DNA of 64,000 bases. Origin: Symsagittifera roscoffensis. Lineage: Eukaryota; Xenacoelomorpha; Acoela; Convolutidae. The stretch lies in NCBI RefSeq assembly GCF_963678635.1, contig NW_026971166.1, positions 1 through 64,000 of the forward strand, in the 5' to 3' direction. Shown piece by piece: positions 7,700 to 16,286 of the stretch. The notes beneath the pieces are model-generated. The model saw only the letters and a program-made list of their open reading frames with translations, ran no database searches and was not told where the DNA came from. Every line of letters starts with the position of its first letter. Within the stretch, counting starts at the first letter, position 1. The position numbers were made by a program, and so were the translations under genes.

Positions 7700-8325
7700 G
7701 ACTTGAAGAGGTTTAAAGTTTTGTTAAAATGAAATGACTGAACTACCGAAATGAAATTGAGAGAATGAAAAGTATGAAAAGTTTATTAATGAAAATGAGA
7801 TCAGGAAAGGGGTGGCATAGTTCAATTAGGTCAAAGCTAATAACTTTTTAGGCGAGGCTATCAAATTTTATTCATTCTTTTAAGCATGACGCCTGAGGTC
7901 ATGTTAGGAATGAATGTGAAAACCCGATTTTTTAGATTTATGTGACAGCTTTATTATAGTGGCTACGGGCGAAAGCACTCAAAATCAAGTTTTCATGATA
8001 GTTTGCCAGACATTCATTGTTATGCTGTTAGAAATTCATTACCATGATTCATAACAGTCATTAAAATAACCGTCACAATAAATAACACTAGAAGATTTTT
8101 AGAGTATAGCCGGGGGAAAAAGTAACTAAATACCCATATAAAAAGAGGTTTATCGTTAAAGAAATTATATCCTTGGTGATTAAGTCTTATCAATATGGCT
8201 TAGGGCGCTCGTAAACTTTATCACCTAAATTTTTACTTTGGGAGCGCATGATCTGTCTCGTATACTGTGATCAGTCATTCTTCAACGTTCCACACTAAAA
8301 ACCAGTTGGTTGTTATTCATTTATA
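7700..8325. promoter_or_regulatory. Divergent intergenic promoter region
   Basis: A 626-bp gap between oppositely oriented genes. A TATAAAAAG box lies at 8137-8145, about 180 bp before the PC4-like ATG. A hairpin CATGAC-GCCTGAG-GTCATG lies near 7886-7904. No start-proximal signal stands out for the minus-strand gene. Shared control of the two transcription units is likely from geometry alone. Confidence 0.45.
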
Positions 8326-8685
8326 ATGTACGCTTCTCTTGACACGGATGTAGACTATTTCGATGATTTTAGGGATATATCTTCGAATGATAAACGTTTA
8401 GTTAGAGTCGGTGCAAAAACATTCGCACAGACCGGTACTTACATAACTATCAAATTGTACAAAAAAGACGAAGAGGGAACTTTTAAGTATCGACAAGGAA
8501 TAACTTTGTCAACTGGTGAATTCGAGTCCTTGGCGGACAATTACACAAAAATTAAAAGGTTGACGAAAGCAAAAAACTGCGACGTGACTGAAAAACTTAG
8601 AAAAAAGCGAAACAAATCTAAAAAATCTTCATGCTCTGAAAAGGAATGCGAAAGTGAAAACGATGATAACTGTCGGGTTGTGTAA
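8326..8685 (+). CDS. PC4-like ssDNA-binding/transcription-cofactor candidate (119 aa)
   Basis: Residues about 23-80 (KRLVRVGAKTFAQTGTYITI, then LYKKDEEGTFKYRQGITLSTGEF) follow the PC4/p15 pattern: a strand with basic residues, an I-x-I strand, an E-G turn, then R-x-GI-L as in the conserved PGRKGISL region, and a helix. PC4-fold proteins bind ssDNA or melted promoters. The tail is Lys/Ser-rich then acidic (SEKECESENDD). A role in ssDNA protection or late transcription is inference. It lies 37 bases upstream of the next gene on the same strand. Confidence 0.55.
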   Translation: MYASLDTDVDYFDDFRDISSNDKRLVRVGAKTFAQTGTYITIKLYKKDEEGTFKYRQGITLSTGEFESLADNYTKIKRLTKAKNCDVTEKLRKKRNKSKKSSCSEKECESENDDNCRVV

Positions 8686-8722
8686 CATTATCAACTCGTT
8701 ATTCGATTGAAACTTCAAAGCA

Positions 8723-9349
8723 ATGGTTGAAGCAATGTATGAGCAATCCCCTGATTATTTCAAACAATTCCGTAAAAATTACAAATTTTTCATCCTGAAT
8801 CATGAACCCAACTTTTCAGGCTTCGCTTCAAAAGCAAATTTTGCAGTATCCTCCCATTCGAATAAATTAGATTTTTGCAACCATTCGATTGACAACGAAA
8901 AACATTATCATGTGCTGGTCGAATTTACGAAAGAGTCTACCGATTTACTTAACAAGATGACTTCAAAAGCCTTCGTTGTTCCTTGTCTTCTCTCTACATT
9001 CAAATATTTAATTTTGGGTTGCTCCAACTATGAATTGTCTGGCCCTCTGATGGAAAAACTGAAAATAGCTGTGAATTATAACTCTATCAACAACTTAGAT
9101 GTTAGTGGTGTTCCAGTTCGCAGACGATTGCCTCAAGTTTGCTTCGGCTCGCAGACTAAATCTGTTCAAACTCAAACTGACCTGATTACTAACGTAACAA
9201 TTGAACGCTTTACTAATATTTTGAATGGTGAAAACGCTGCTGAGTTTTCTAAAATAATTGACATAATTTTAAGTGGGTATGGTTGTATGGAAATTGATTC
9301 AAACACTTTGTTTGTGAAATTTATCATGGAGAAGAAATTCAAGTTTTAA
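8723..9349 (+). CDS. Unknown protein with an HUH-like H-x-H motif (208 aa)
   Basis: Near residues 58-68 the sequence reads NEKHYHVLVEF, a His-hydrophobic-His followed by a beta strand, as in motif II of HUH (Rep-type) endonucleases. An upstream strand (YKFFILNHEPN, about residues 20-30) could be motif I. A convincing motif III (Y-x-x-K) is not evident; the nearest candidate is around VNYNSINNLD. No helicase domain follows, and the C-terminal half has no match I recognise. It is co-oriented with the PC4-like gene, probably one transcription unit. If not a Rep-like nuclease it remains an orphan. Confidence 0.5.
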   Translation: MVEAMYEQSPDYFKQFRKNYKFFILNHEPNFSGFASKANFAVSSHSNKLDFCNHSIDNEKHYHVLVEFTKESTDLLNKMTSKAFVVPCLLSTFKYLILGCSNYELSGPLMEKLKIAVNYNSINNLDVSGVPVRRRLPQVCFGSQTKSVQTQTDLITNVTIERFTNILNGENAAEFSKIIDIILSGYGCMEIDSNTLFVKFIMEKKFKF

Positions 9350-9377
9350 ATATTGGTTTTCTTTCGCTCTTGTATAC

Positions 9378-9415
<38 letters not shown>

Positions 9416-9639
9416 TTACTACACAAGCGGGAGGCGTTCCCGAGGAGCGTAGCGACGAGCAACGCCGGGTTAGCTATTGCCCCTTAAACCAAACGGCCAT
9501 GCCTTAATAATTCGAAGGACTTGATATGAAACTTTTCGCGGTTCACATAAACTTGCAGAAAAAAACTTTGTTGTTAATAAGAATGAATTGAAAAAAAAAA
9601 ACGAATTTATAAATTTTACAAAAACATCAATAAATTAAT
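9350..9639. other. Convergent intergenic gap with A-run and GC-rich repeat
   Basis: Lies between convergent genes. An uninterrupted run of about 34 A residues (about 9380-9413) sits 30 bases after the stop at 9349, followed by the GC-rich 27-mer at 9428-9454. The A-run could be a captured poly(A) tail or simple expansion. Confidence 0.6.
9428..9454 (-). repeat. 27-bp GC-rich inverted repeat, right copy
   Basis: A perfect reverse complement of 5907-5933. Together the two copies bracket the + strand gene pair, the 214-aa gene and the non-coding region, a 3.5-kb segment that could invert by recombination between them. Confidence 0.8.
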
Positions 9640-10077
9640 TTAGAATAACATATGTTTGGCAAATCTTATCAAATCATGATCATTAAGTTTGAAACCTATT
9701 GGAAATTTGTTTGTAATTATAACATGAGCAACATAAATACAATAAAGTCCGCATAACACTGAATCAGCTGATTGTATTGGTTTTTTCAACAGTAGCTGAT
9801 TTCCCTCGTGAATTGTTCGTCGCATATTCTTGTACACGAGGGGATAATCACATAATCGTTTACCTAGAGGATCTGCGAAGAATATCTGTCCTCCAGCTTG
9901 AGCAAAAAGCAACCAGTGGGTTCCAGGTTGATCCGATGGTGAGGCATTCATAATCATGAACGTATTATCGTTTTTCAGTACTGAAGAGCATGGCAAATCT
10001 GCCGGAAAAACACCTCTAAAGCGATGTTTCAAATGTTTACAACGGTTAATAATTTCTACTAGTTGAAGATTATCCAT
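9640..10077 (-). CDS. Adenovirus-type maturation cysteine protease (145 aa)
   Basis: Catalytic His54 lies in GTHWLLF, the acidic residue Asp69 in FFADPLGKR, the oxyanion Gln102 in PIQSADS, and nucleophile Cys109 in VLCGLYC, in the order and spacing of adenain/Ulp1-fold viral proteases. These cleave capsid and core precursors during virion maturation and are a hallmark of Polintons. Length is short but covers the whole catalytic core. It is the last gene of the minus-strand morphogenesis block, 7 bases after the capsid gene stop. Confidence 0.9.
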   Translation of the reverse strand: MDNLQLVEIINRCKHLKHRFRGVFPADLPCSSVLKNDNTFMIMNASPSDQPGTHWLLFAQAGGQIFFADPLGKRLCDYPLVYKNMRRTIHEGNQLLLKKPIQSADSVLCGLYCIYVAHVIITNKFPIGFKLNDHDLIRFAKHMLF

Positions 10078-10084
10078 GTCTATC

Positions 10085-11401
10085 TTAGGTCATAAGAGTG
10101 TTTTTGGTAATTTTTCTATCTGAACGCACATAAACTGTTGATGCACGCTCTCCCATAAACAATAACTCGACGTTATTAGCGAGACCTGCGTCAAACTTGA
10201 GTTCGAGCGAAATAGTGCAATTGGTCAATTCAGGATGAATAAAATCGTGTGAAGCCTCCTGAGTAGACGTGAGATCAAAAGCCATAATATAATGATTATC
10301 ATAATTAGCGAGACTGATTCCATGACTAGTGTTTAAAACAAAATCAAGAGCCTCAAGCGTATTGTAATAAATTCTTTTATTGTCTGATGTTGAGATGGGA
10401 GTTCCGGCAATGGGTAGACCGTTTCTGTAAACAATGATCTCATTCAACCCAAATTTCTGGTAATGAAAAGGGTTTGTTCTATTAGTACCCAAATATGCTT
10501 CGTTTATGCTCATTGCTACTATCATTCTTCGAACAGGTTCTTTTGCAAAAACATCCTCTTGTCGCCAGCTTTGTACTCCTGCAGTTGCGAGAAACGTTTT
10601 TGGTACTACTTCGATGTAATTGTAAATTGCCGGGTTCTTCAACAAAGTTTTTTCTATTGATGAGAGAACATAGTCAGTCACAGTCATCTTTCTGACATAG
10701 AGGTTAGCTTCGATTATTTGGACCTTGTAGTGTTTAGCTGCATCTTCAGATATGACAACAAAATCATTAGGAGAACGTCTAAGAGACAATCTTATTGTCA
10801 CACCGCTAAGTAGATGCTTGTCACACGACAAAAAATCGCAAGCAATTTTACCAAATAGCTTCAGCTCGCTCGAGGCCGCAACGAGACCTTTACGCTCCGT
10901 AACATCATCAGCTCTCCTTCCAGCACCGTCAATGGCTGATGGATTTTCTTCATAATAATAACCTTGACAAGCCAACCATGTTTTCTTGGCATCATTACCG
11001 TATGAAAACTCGGTCTCAATAAAGCTTTTATGGGCAAAATTAACATTGGTAGTTGATATTTTTTCACCATTCAGAGACAGTGTACACTCAGAAAATAATG
11101 AAGATAAAGGATTGTTAACAAAATACGGCGTATCTCTGTTTGCCGCCTCTGTAGCATGTGTTCGAAGCACGTTTCCATTGCTTCGAACAATTCGTGCAAC
11201 TATTTCCAAACGAGTACGTTGAAGATCGATGAAATTATTTCTGTCGCCGAGTACTTCAAACTCTAGCATAGGACCATCAGGGGAGTAGGAAGGTCCAATT
11301 TTTTGGGTGAATGCATTTTCAAAAGTGACAAGCAAAGGCGGTTTCTCAAATAAGTCCAAGGAGCTGTGAGTTGCTTCACTCGGGATTAAATTAGAAATCA
11401 T
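10085..11401 (-). CDS. Major capsid protein candidate, F54H12.2 family (438 aa)
   Basis: The N-terminal SLDLFEKPPL motif, an early FEVLGDRNNFIDLQRTRLEI strand segment and overall length match the F54H12.2-like proteins often annotated as uncharacterised in invertebrate genomes and considered double-jelly-roll capsid proteins of Polinton-like elements. The body is beta-rich (GEKISTTNVNFAHKSFIE, CTISLELKFD near the C-terminus) with no membrane segment. Its ATG overlaps the pVI-like gene by 11 bases and the protease follows directly. The capsid function rests on family knowledge and neighbours. Confidence 0.85.
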   Translation of the reverse strand: MISNLIPSEATHSSLDLFEKPPLLVTFENAFTQKIGPSYSPDGPMLEFEVLGDRNNFIDLQRTRLEIVARIVRSNGNVLRTHATEAANRDTPYFVNNPLSSLFSECTLSLNGEKISTTNVNFAHKSFIETEFSYGNDAKKTWLACQGYYYEENPSAIDGAGRRADDVTERKGLVAASSELKLFGKIACDFLSCDKHLLSGVTIRLSLRRSPNDFVVISEDAAKHYKVQIIEANLYVRKMTVTDYVLSSIEKTLLKNPAIYNYIEVVPKTFLATAGVQSWRQEDVFAKEPVRRMIVAMSINEAYLGTNRTNPFHYQKFGLNEIIVYRNGLPIAGTPISTSDNKRIYYNTLEALDFVLNTSHGISLANYDNHYIMAFDLTSTQEASHDFIHPELTNCTISLELKFDAGLANNVELLFMGERASTVYVRSDRKITKNTLMT

Positions 11402-11798
11402 TTTTAACCCTTGTAAAGAAATCGGAGCGACTTCTCTGTGCAGTTCGTTTTCTGGGAATGACGCGTCTCGTTTTTCGTTTAAACGCCGTCGTTCTTTTCG
11501 GATGACTTTTCCGAGATCTACTTCCTCCTCCTACTTGCTTTTTGATTGTTTTTCTAACGGTGCTTTTGAGTGCCTGCTTAGGACTTTTTCTTTTTGTTGC
11601 AACTTCTATCAGTTCTGGAGCTGCCTGAAGAAGTAGTTCTTTTCCGATTTTTTTAGCCGCGGGTATCACAAATTTTCGAGCCAGTGGAAGTGCGACTCTT
11701 CCTATTCCCAAGGCTAATGCACCGAAGCCACTGCCTCGTTGTCTATAATGCCCCGAGAAATGTGGTAGGTTTGCTTGGTTGTGGTAATATGAATCCAT
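11391..11798 (-). CDS. pVI/pX-like basic virion protein (135 aa)
   Basis: I use ATG 11798 rather than a non-ATG extension from 11807. A Gly-rich segment (RQRGSGFGALALGIGRVALP) leads into an amphipathic helix (ARKFVIPAAKKIGKELLLQA) and a strongly Lys/Arg-rich tail (KRTTAFKRKTRRVIPRKR). This is the layout of adenovirus pVI/pX-type cement or core proteins, which help escape from endosomes or condense DNA, and such a protein regularly precedes the F54H12.2 capsid gene. The final 11 bases overlap the capsid start; the gap to the penton-like gene is 5 bases. Confidence 0.78.
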   Translation of the reverse strand: MDSYYHNQANLPHFSGHYRQRGSGFGALALGIGRVALPLARKFVIPAAKKIGKELLLQAAPELIEVATKRKSPKQALKSTVRKTIKKQVGGGSRSRKSHPKRTTAFKRKTRRVIPRKRTAQRSRSDFFTRVKNDF

Positions 11799-11803
11799 TT
11801 TGA

Positions 11804-12697
11804 TCAATTGCTAAACTTTTGAAATTTCAAAGTCAGAACAACTTTTCCCCCTCCAGCGAAAGGAACAAGTCCTCCAGTTTCTGTGCGCAAGTTCACAGAA
11901 ATATTGGAAATATTATTGACCAAAAGTTTTTTAAAATCCAAATTACTAAACACTTTACGATGATTCGGTTCAATTGTACATGCGTAACCGTTTTTCACTC
12001 GACGATTTGTATCAATGACTCGTAAAAGGGGTGCTTTTGTGTCTCCGACTATTTGATAATGAATTATGTCCAGATAAATAAACATAAGCTGAGTACCAGC
12101 GCATACATCAACGGGATAGTCAGCAATAAGATCTTGGGTAGAGAATGTGCTATGTTTCGTGCTTCCTTGTTTGTAACCTATATGATAACCAGTTCCATCT
12201 CTGACGCCTTTGAATCCAAGTAGACTAGGAATTTGCGGGCTTGAAAAAGTTATACCTTCCCAATAATGCAGCCATAAGGAAAGATGTTTGGTTATTGGAT
12301 CTATTACGTAATCCAATTTCTCTAATTCTGTCTTTCGACGAATCTCGTCCAGTATTTGATCAATGCTCGTATATTCTCCTTTTGTTAATTTTGCTGTTTC
12401 TCCAAGGTAAGGTCTGGAGATCTTGTCTTTCTCAACTTTCATGCTTGCTATAACCCGATCTTTTTTGTAGTACACAATGTTGTTGTCAGTTACGTTGTTT
12501 ATCTGAGTAGGGAAGGTAATTTCTGTAACTGCTACTCTCCATTCACCTTGCAAATTTATTTCTTCACTCAGGAGATTTTTGAAGTTGGCCAGAGTGTTAT
12601 CCTTAAAAACGTTCATTGATGCAGATGAAACTAGGGTAATTGTGAAGGAAGGGGGAACATTATGGGTGAAAAGACTGTCGGAAGTGCCCTCAGTCAT
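11804..12697 (-). CDS. Penton/minor capsid protein candidate (297 aa)
   Basis: Near the N-terminus the sequence FTITLVSSASMNVFKDNT, then LANFKNLLSE and LQGEWRVAVTEITFP, follows a pattern repeated in the minor-capsid (penton-like) proteins of animal Polinton-like elements: Leu-Pro/Ser-Ser-Asn, a fixed Asn-Thr, then L-x-G-x-W-V-x-E-I-x-P. The rest is beta-rich with a C-terminal Gly-rich loop (GGLVPFAGGGKVVLTLKF), fitting a single jelly roll. It would cap the fivefold vertices. The start overlaps the integrase stop by 8 bases. Confidence 0.72.
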   Translation of the reverse strand: MTEGTSDSLFTHNVPPSFTITLVSSASMNVFKDNTLANFKNLLSEEINLQGEWRVAVTEITFPTQINNVTDNNIVYYKKDRVIASMKVEKDKISRPYLGETAKLTKGEYTSIDQILDEIRRKTELEKLDYVIDPITKHLSLWLHYWEGITFSSPQIPSLLGFKGVRDGTGYHIGYKQGSTKHSTFSTQDLIADYPVDVCAGTQLMFIYLDIIHYQIVGDTKAPLLRVIDTNRRVKNGYACTIEPNHRKVFSNLDFKKLLVNNISNISVNLRTETGGLVPFAGGGKVVLTLKFQKFSN

Positions 12698-13910
12698 GAT
12701 TGTCCTTCTCCAGAACGCGAATCAGTTCAGACTCGTAAAATTTTCCCTCAATCGGTTCTCTGTTAGAATCAATCAAATTGTATGTTGGGGGATTTCGTGT
12801 TGGTATGTCAAAAACTTCAAACACTTCATCGGTGAACGATTGTTTGTAACCCTTGCGAAAACGTATGTCTACTTTGGCAAGTCTAACATAATCACCAACA
12901 TAAAGCTTTGGACGTCGAACTAACTTCAAAGACTGTTCTGCTCTTAATGAAATCAGGCGAGGAACATCTTTTTTAGTTACTTTATTTGGTGCAAGATTTG
13001 TGACACGATTTGTTCTCGAATTAATTGCATTGACAAAATCTTGCAATTTGTCAATGTATGAGTAAGTCCATTTATCCTCCAAGTACTTATAAATAAGATT
13101 TTTCAAGGAACGGATATTTCTCTCAGCGAATGCGGACTTTTTCTCGCTCTCTGTGCTATATGTGTTTATGCCTTTCTTTTTACATAATGCTTCGAAGGAC
13201 CCTTTAAACTCTGTGCCCTTGTCCACCCATACTTTTTCCGGTTGTTTTGTCGTTATCATTAGTTTGAACGCTTCTGCTGTTGTAGTAGCATACTTTGATT
13301 TCAAGGGTTGCACTCTGAGATAGCGGGACATGCAGTCAACTGCAACAAGCAGATACTTAACATCATGGTTGTACTGGGCAAGTTTATCAACAAAGGCCAG
13401 ATCTAATGACCAGATTTCGTCGATATCGTAAACTATGACCTTGAGTCGCGGCGTTTTTCGGATCACAGTTCGATATTTTGTGTAAGCAGGTTCAGTATGA
13501 AGGAAATGTTTAACTTTCTTTCGCGACAAATTGCTTGCTTTTATCAAGTTGTTCACACTACCAAATAACGCGGGACCTTTGTCACTGTATTTAGTTTTCA
13601 ACAATTTTTCTTCAATCTTGGTAATTTTCCCATTGTTTTGTTTGCGCCTTCGTCTTTTCTGACGTTGGAGAATCTGAATCGTTATGGGGCGTTCCGTATG
13701 AGTCAGAGCCTTCTTCTGACTCTTTTTCACGTTTTTGGTTTTGGGTTTTTCTATTACCGCTGAGACTTTTTCGTTTGTGTTTTTTACTTCTCTTAAGGTT
13801 TGCACTACTTTTTTCCTGCCAAGTGGGCGATGTTGAGCGGGTTCTTGAGGGTCCGGGTTCTCGTTTCTCTTGAGCGTTAAAAGACGCTGACTGAACCGCG
13901 TGTTTGGCAT
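12690..13910 (-). CDS. Retroviral-type (RVE) integrase, F54H12.3 family (406 aa)
   Basis: Catalytic triad: Asp170 (IWSLDLAF), Asp230 (VWVDKGTEF) and Glu263 (SAFAERNIRSLK), with about 32 residues between the last two. A basic N-terminal extension (about 100 residues, RQKRRRRK) precedes it, then a helical DNA-binding segment (residues 110-140, FGSVNNLIKASNLSRKKVKHFL). A C-terminal SH3/chromo-like beta domain follows (KLYVGDYVRLAKVDIRFRKG). It inserts element DNA with a 6-bp stagger, matching the AACGAA duplication. The first 299 bases overlap the neighbouring gene in another frame. It is the only complete integrase copy. Confidence 0.93.
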   Translation of the reverse strand: MPNTRFSQRLLTLKRNENPDPQEPAQHRPLGRKKVVQTLREVKNTNEKVSAVIEKPKTKNVKKSQKKALTHTERPITIQILQRQKRRRRKQNNGKITKIEEKLLKTKYSDKGPALFGSVNNLIKASNLSRKKVKHFLHTEPAYTKYRTVIRKTPRLKVIVYDIDEIWSLDLAFVDKLAQYNHDVKYLLVAVDCMSRYLRVQPLKSKYATTTAEAFKLMITTKQPEKVWVDKGTEFKGSFEALCKKKGINTYSTESEKKSAFAERNIRSLKNLIYKYLEDKWTYSYIDKLQDFVNAINSRTNRVTNLAPNKVTKKDVPRLISLRAEQSLKLVRRPKLYVGDYVRLAKVDIRFRKGYKQSFTDEVFEVFDIPTRNPPTYNLIDSNREPIEGKFYESELIRVLEKDNHD

Positions 13911-14472
13911 TTCGATTTATTACCAGGTTTTCATTCAAGTTGAGAGCAGTTAAAATGTTAATGAACGCCGGATTGTGTAGTTTTTTCGTTGGTTGTTGTA
14001 TGTCGTATAAAAATATTGTAGCTTTAAGTCCTGTTGGTACTTTATCTACATATATCACCTCATTGTCATGGTTTATGGTTACTCTTTCTGAATTTTCTAT
14101 AATTTCAAGTACGGTTTTTGCTCTAACAAATTTTTTGTCTTCTAAAACTTGTAACTGTCCTAAAATGCTTTCGGTCTGTCTATTGTGTTTCTCTTCTAGT
14201 TTTTCGTCTTTAACACGTTCGACCGGTACTTCTTCATCGTCCGTTAACAGTTTAAGCTGTTCTTGTTGGGGCTCAACATTATCCGTAAATGTTTCCTTCG
14301 TTGCAGTAGTCTTACTAGTTTGTGGAGGTAATTGGGGTCTAAGCCGGTTAAGATAGGACAGTTGAGCATTTTTATGTTTAATATTATTATCATGAAGAAC
14401 ACGTGCAGCATGTGGCTGCTCTTTAACATATAAATGTTTCGGAATTAGAATGAATTCTTCAGCAGTCATCAT
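13612..14472 (-). CDS. Conserved element protein, acidic body and basic tail (286 aa)
   Basis: Starts at ATG 14472, sharing one base with the upstream gene's stop (TAATG). The N-terminus (EEFILIPKHLYV, then NIKHKNAQLSYLNRL) matches a protein type that repeatedly sits between the small basic protein and the integrase in F54H12-type elements. The centre is acidic and coiled-coil-prone (EEVPVERVKDEKLEEKHNRQ), residues about 160-190 resemble a small folded domain, and the tail is Ser/Lys/Arg-rich. A packaging or core-linked role is inference. It overlaps the integrase by 299 bases; the left-arm copy is truncated. Confidence 0.68.
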   Translation of the reverse strand: MMTAEEFILIPKHLYVKEQPHAARVLHDNNIKHKNAQLSYLNRLRPQLPPQTSKTTATKETFTDNVEPQQEQLKLLTDDEEVPVERVKDEKLEEKHNRQTESILGQLQVLEDKKFVRAKTVLEIIENSERVTINHDNEVIYVDKVPTGLKATIFLYDIQQPTKKLHNPAFINILTALNLNENLVINRNAKHAVQSASFNAQEKREPGPSRTRSTSPTWQEKSSANLKRSKKHKRKSLSGNRKTQNQKREKESEEGSDSYGTPHNDSDSPTSEKTKAQTKQWENYQD

Positions 14473-14777
14473 TAAGTTGTGAGGTACTTGTAACAAAAAT
14501 AAAGTATTTGTCGAACTAAATGGAAGCCTTCTTTACTCAAAATAATCGCACGTTTTTTGACAACACTGGTTTTTGGAGTTAATAAGTATTTGTATGCTGT
14601 CTCGAATCGTTCGATGTTTGCGATTTTAACGGGTACGTTTCCATTGACTACATTGAGCAAACATTCACAAACAAGTGTTATGATCTCACGATTTGAAGTT
14701 TTTCTAATTAATCTTCTTAGCTGGTCAGGTTTCAGTTGTACCATATGCCGCAGAATAGATAAGTTTTTCTTTTTCAT
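14472..14777 (-). CDS. Small basic conserved element protein, right copy (101 aa)
   Basis: Identical in protein sequence to 4903-5208. Here it lies directly upstream of the intact 286-aa gene, sharing the TAATG junction, which is the ancestral order. Its start lies inside the 3' end of the broken ATPase copy. Confidence 0.65.
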   Translation of the reverse strand: MKKKNLSILRHMVQLKPDQLRRLIRKTSNREIITLVCECLLNVVNGNVPVKIANIERFETAYKYLLTPKTSVVKKRAIILSKEGFHLVRQILYFCYKYLTT

Positions 14778-15428
14778 TTGTGATTGGAGTAGTTTCTGCT
14801 TCAGATAAGGGTAAATAAAAAACTGTTGGCCCAGGTGGTGTGATATTTGAACAATATCTCAAACAATCTGATGTACGGGGGTCCAAGTCGATTAGAAGAT
14901 GTCCAAAAGAGTCTCTGGTAGCTAATTCGTAACAGTTTTTCTCAAAAATTTTGATACATTCAATTGTCTTCCTAATAGATCTAGTTGCTGAACGTCGCGA
15001 GGCGATTTGAACAGAATGATGTGTGAAGTGTTCAAATCAATCGTACGCGACCATCGACTTTGTTGAAACAAGTTATGCTTAACATATATTACATCTATCC
15101 CTCTATGTCTACCCGCTGTCGCTAACCTAACAAATTCCTTGTCATTATAGATGTCTTCACATGAATCATCGAAAACTAGAAGAACATTTTCTAATTTTCT
15201 CACAGATTCGAATCCGTCGAATTTCATGAACTCCATATTCACTTCGCGAGAAGACACTTTTTCTGAGAATGCAGGTTGCATCTCTTTGTAAAGATATAGA
15301 ACGGTTCCAAATTTAGGGTAAAAAGTATTTCCCATCAGAAGTTTCAAAATTAACTCAGTTTTCCCGGATCCTGAAGGTCCCACTATCGCCATAAAAATTC
15401 TTGTCGAAGTATCAATCACTTTATTCAT
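14725..15428 (-). pseudogene. Packaging ATPase, right copy, frameshifted
   Basis: Same as 4254-4955 up to codon 168 or so, including intact Walker A and B. Two extra A residues near 14935 (GAGAAAAACT against GAGAAACT on the left) then shift the frame, and it stops at 14922. About 65 C-terminal residues are lost. An assembly error in an A-run is an alternative; reads would decide. Confidence 0.8.
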
Positions 15429-15709
15429 ATTCTTGGGTTTGGTAGTACGTAACCAACCAAGCCTGATAAAATCGAGAACCAAACTGACGTTTCTTCGCAA
15501 CTTAATTTAGTGAAAGAAAGTTTGAGAATGCAGAAAGTTAGTAAAATTAGAATTACTACCATTTGCGCAACAAAAACTACTTCAGACCTTGGCAAAGTTA
15601 CATTGTTACAAAACTTCCATGATTTTTTTTCACTGTTTGTCTCGTTATAAACAAACTCTGTTACTAATGTTGCGTCAGGTTCATCTACTGCTGTTGTTGC
15701 TTCTGACAT
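15425..15709 (-). CDS. Small membrane protein, right copy (94 aa)
   Basis: Identical to 3973-4257, including the membrane helix, the GYVLPNP end and the ATGA overlap with the ATPase start (15425-15428). Confidence 0.7.
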   Translation of the reverse strand: MSEATTAVDEPDATLVTEFVYNETNSEKKSWKFCNNVTLPRSEVVFVAQMVVILILLTFCILKLSFTKLSCEETSVWFSILSGLVGYVLPNPRI

Positions 15710-15781
15710 TTGAGAAACTATTTATTCTACAGACTGCGTTAGACTTTTTCTCTCTGCGAATGAAGCTTGTAAAAAATTAAA

Positions 15782-16036
15782 TTACTTTTGAGAACAGTAA
15801 AAAATTTCATAACGTGTGAAATCTCTATCATTTATGTCATGCATTTCTAAAACAAAGTTTGCTGGGATATTTGCGGTTTTTTTGTAGTACATTATTTTCT
15901 TCACAGTATCCTCTTTCACAATCGTCTTAATCTCATCTGGCAATTCACTGCTGTTTAGATCCATCTGAACTCCTGGCTGACGTTTGGGTACTAAGACTAG
16001 TTCGGGAAGACATACTCCTCGCTTGCTGGCTAACAT
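15782..16036 (-). CDS. Small unknown protein, right copy (84 aa)
   Basis: Same as 3646-3900 except that one Cys is Tyr (KKIMYYKK). Overlaps the gene at 15945-16286 by 92 bases. Function unknown. Confidence 0.5.
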   Translation of the reverse strand: MLASKRGVCLPELVLVPKRQPGVQMDLNSSELPDEIKTIVKEDTVKKIMYYKKTANIPANFVLEMHDINDRDFTRYEIFYCSQK

Positions 16037-16286
16037 TTCTGATAAACTTGAATCTCTGGAAGTATACAAATTGATCAATAACTGGAAAAAACCTCTTCAA
16101 CGTAGACAACTCTTCTTCGGAAATTATTATTTGCTCCTTCCTCTGAACAATTTGGCCACTGCAATCAATACGCTCTATTCTCGTTAATGAAATTTTAATA
16201 TCACCCTCTGGAGTCATCCACGCACAAAGCATTGAATTTTGTGATAGGTATGTCTCCACTTTCGCTGATCTCTCGCTGTTGTTCAT
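15945..16286 (-). CDS. Small Ser/Thr-tailed protein, right copy (113 aa)
   Basis: Identical in protein sequence to 3396-3737, with the same overlaps on both sides. Function unknown. Confidence 0.5.
   Translation of the reverse strand: MNNSERSAKVETYLSQNSMLCAWMTPEGDIKISLTRIERIDCSGQIVQRKEQIIISEEELSTLKRFFPVIDQFVYFQRFKFIRNVSQQARSMSSRTSLSTQTSARSSDGSKQQ

Noticed and set aside
9380-9413. A-run as evidence of a processed retrogene insertion
   Set aside because: No target duplication or 3'-truncated retroelement sequence is visible around it; simple homopolymer expansion is equally likely.
10463-11222. Plus-strand frames opposite the capsid gene
   Set aside because: Complementary to a well-supported capsid gene, with no motif of their own.
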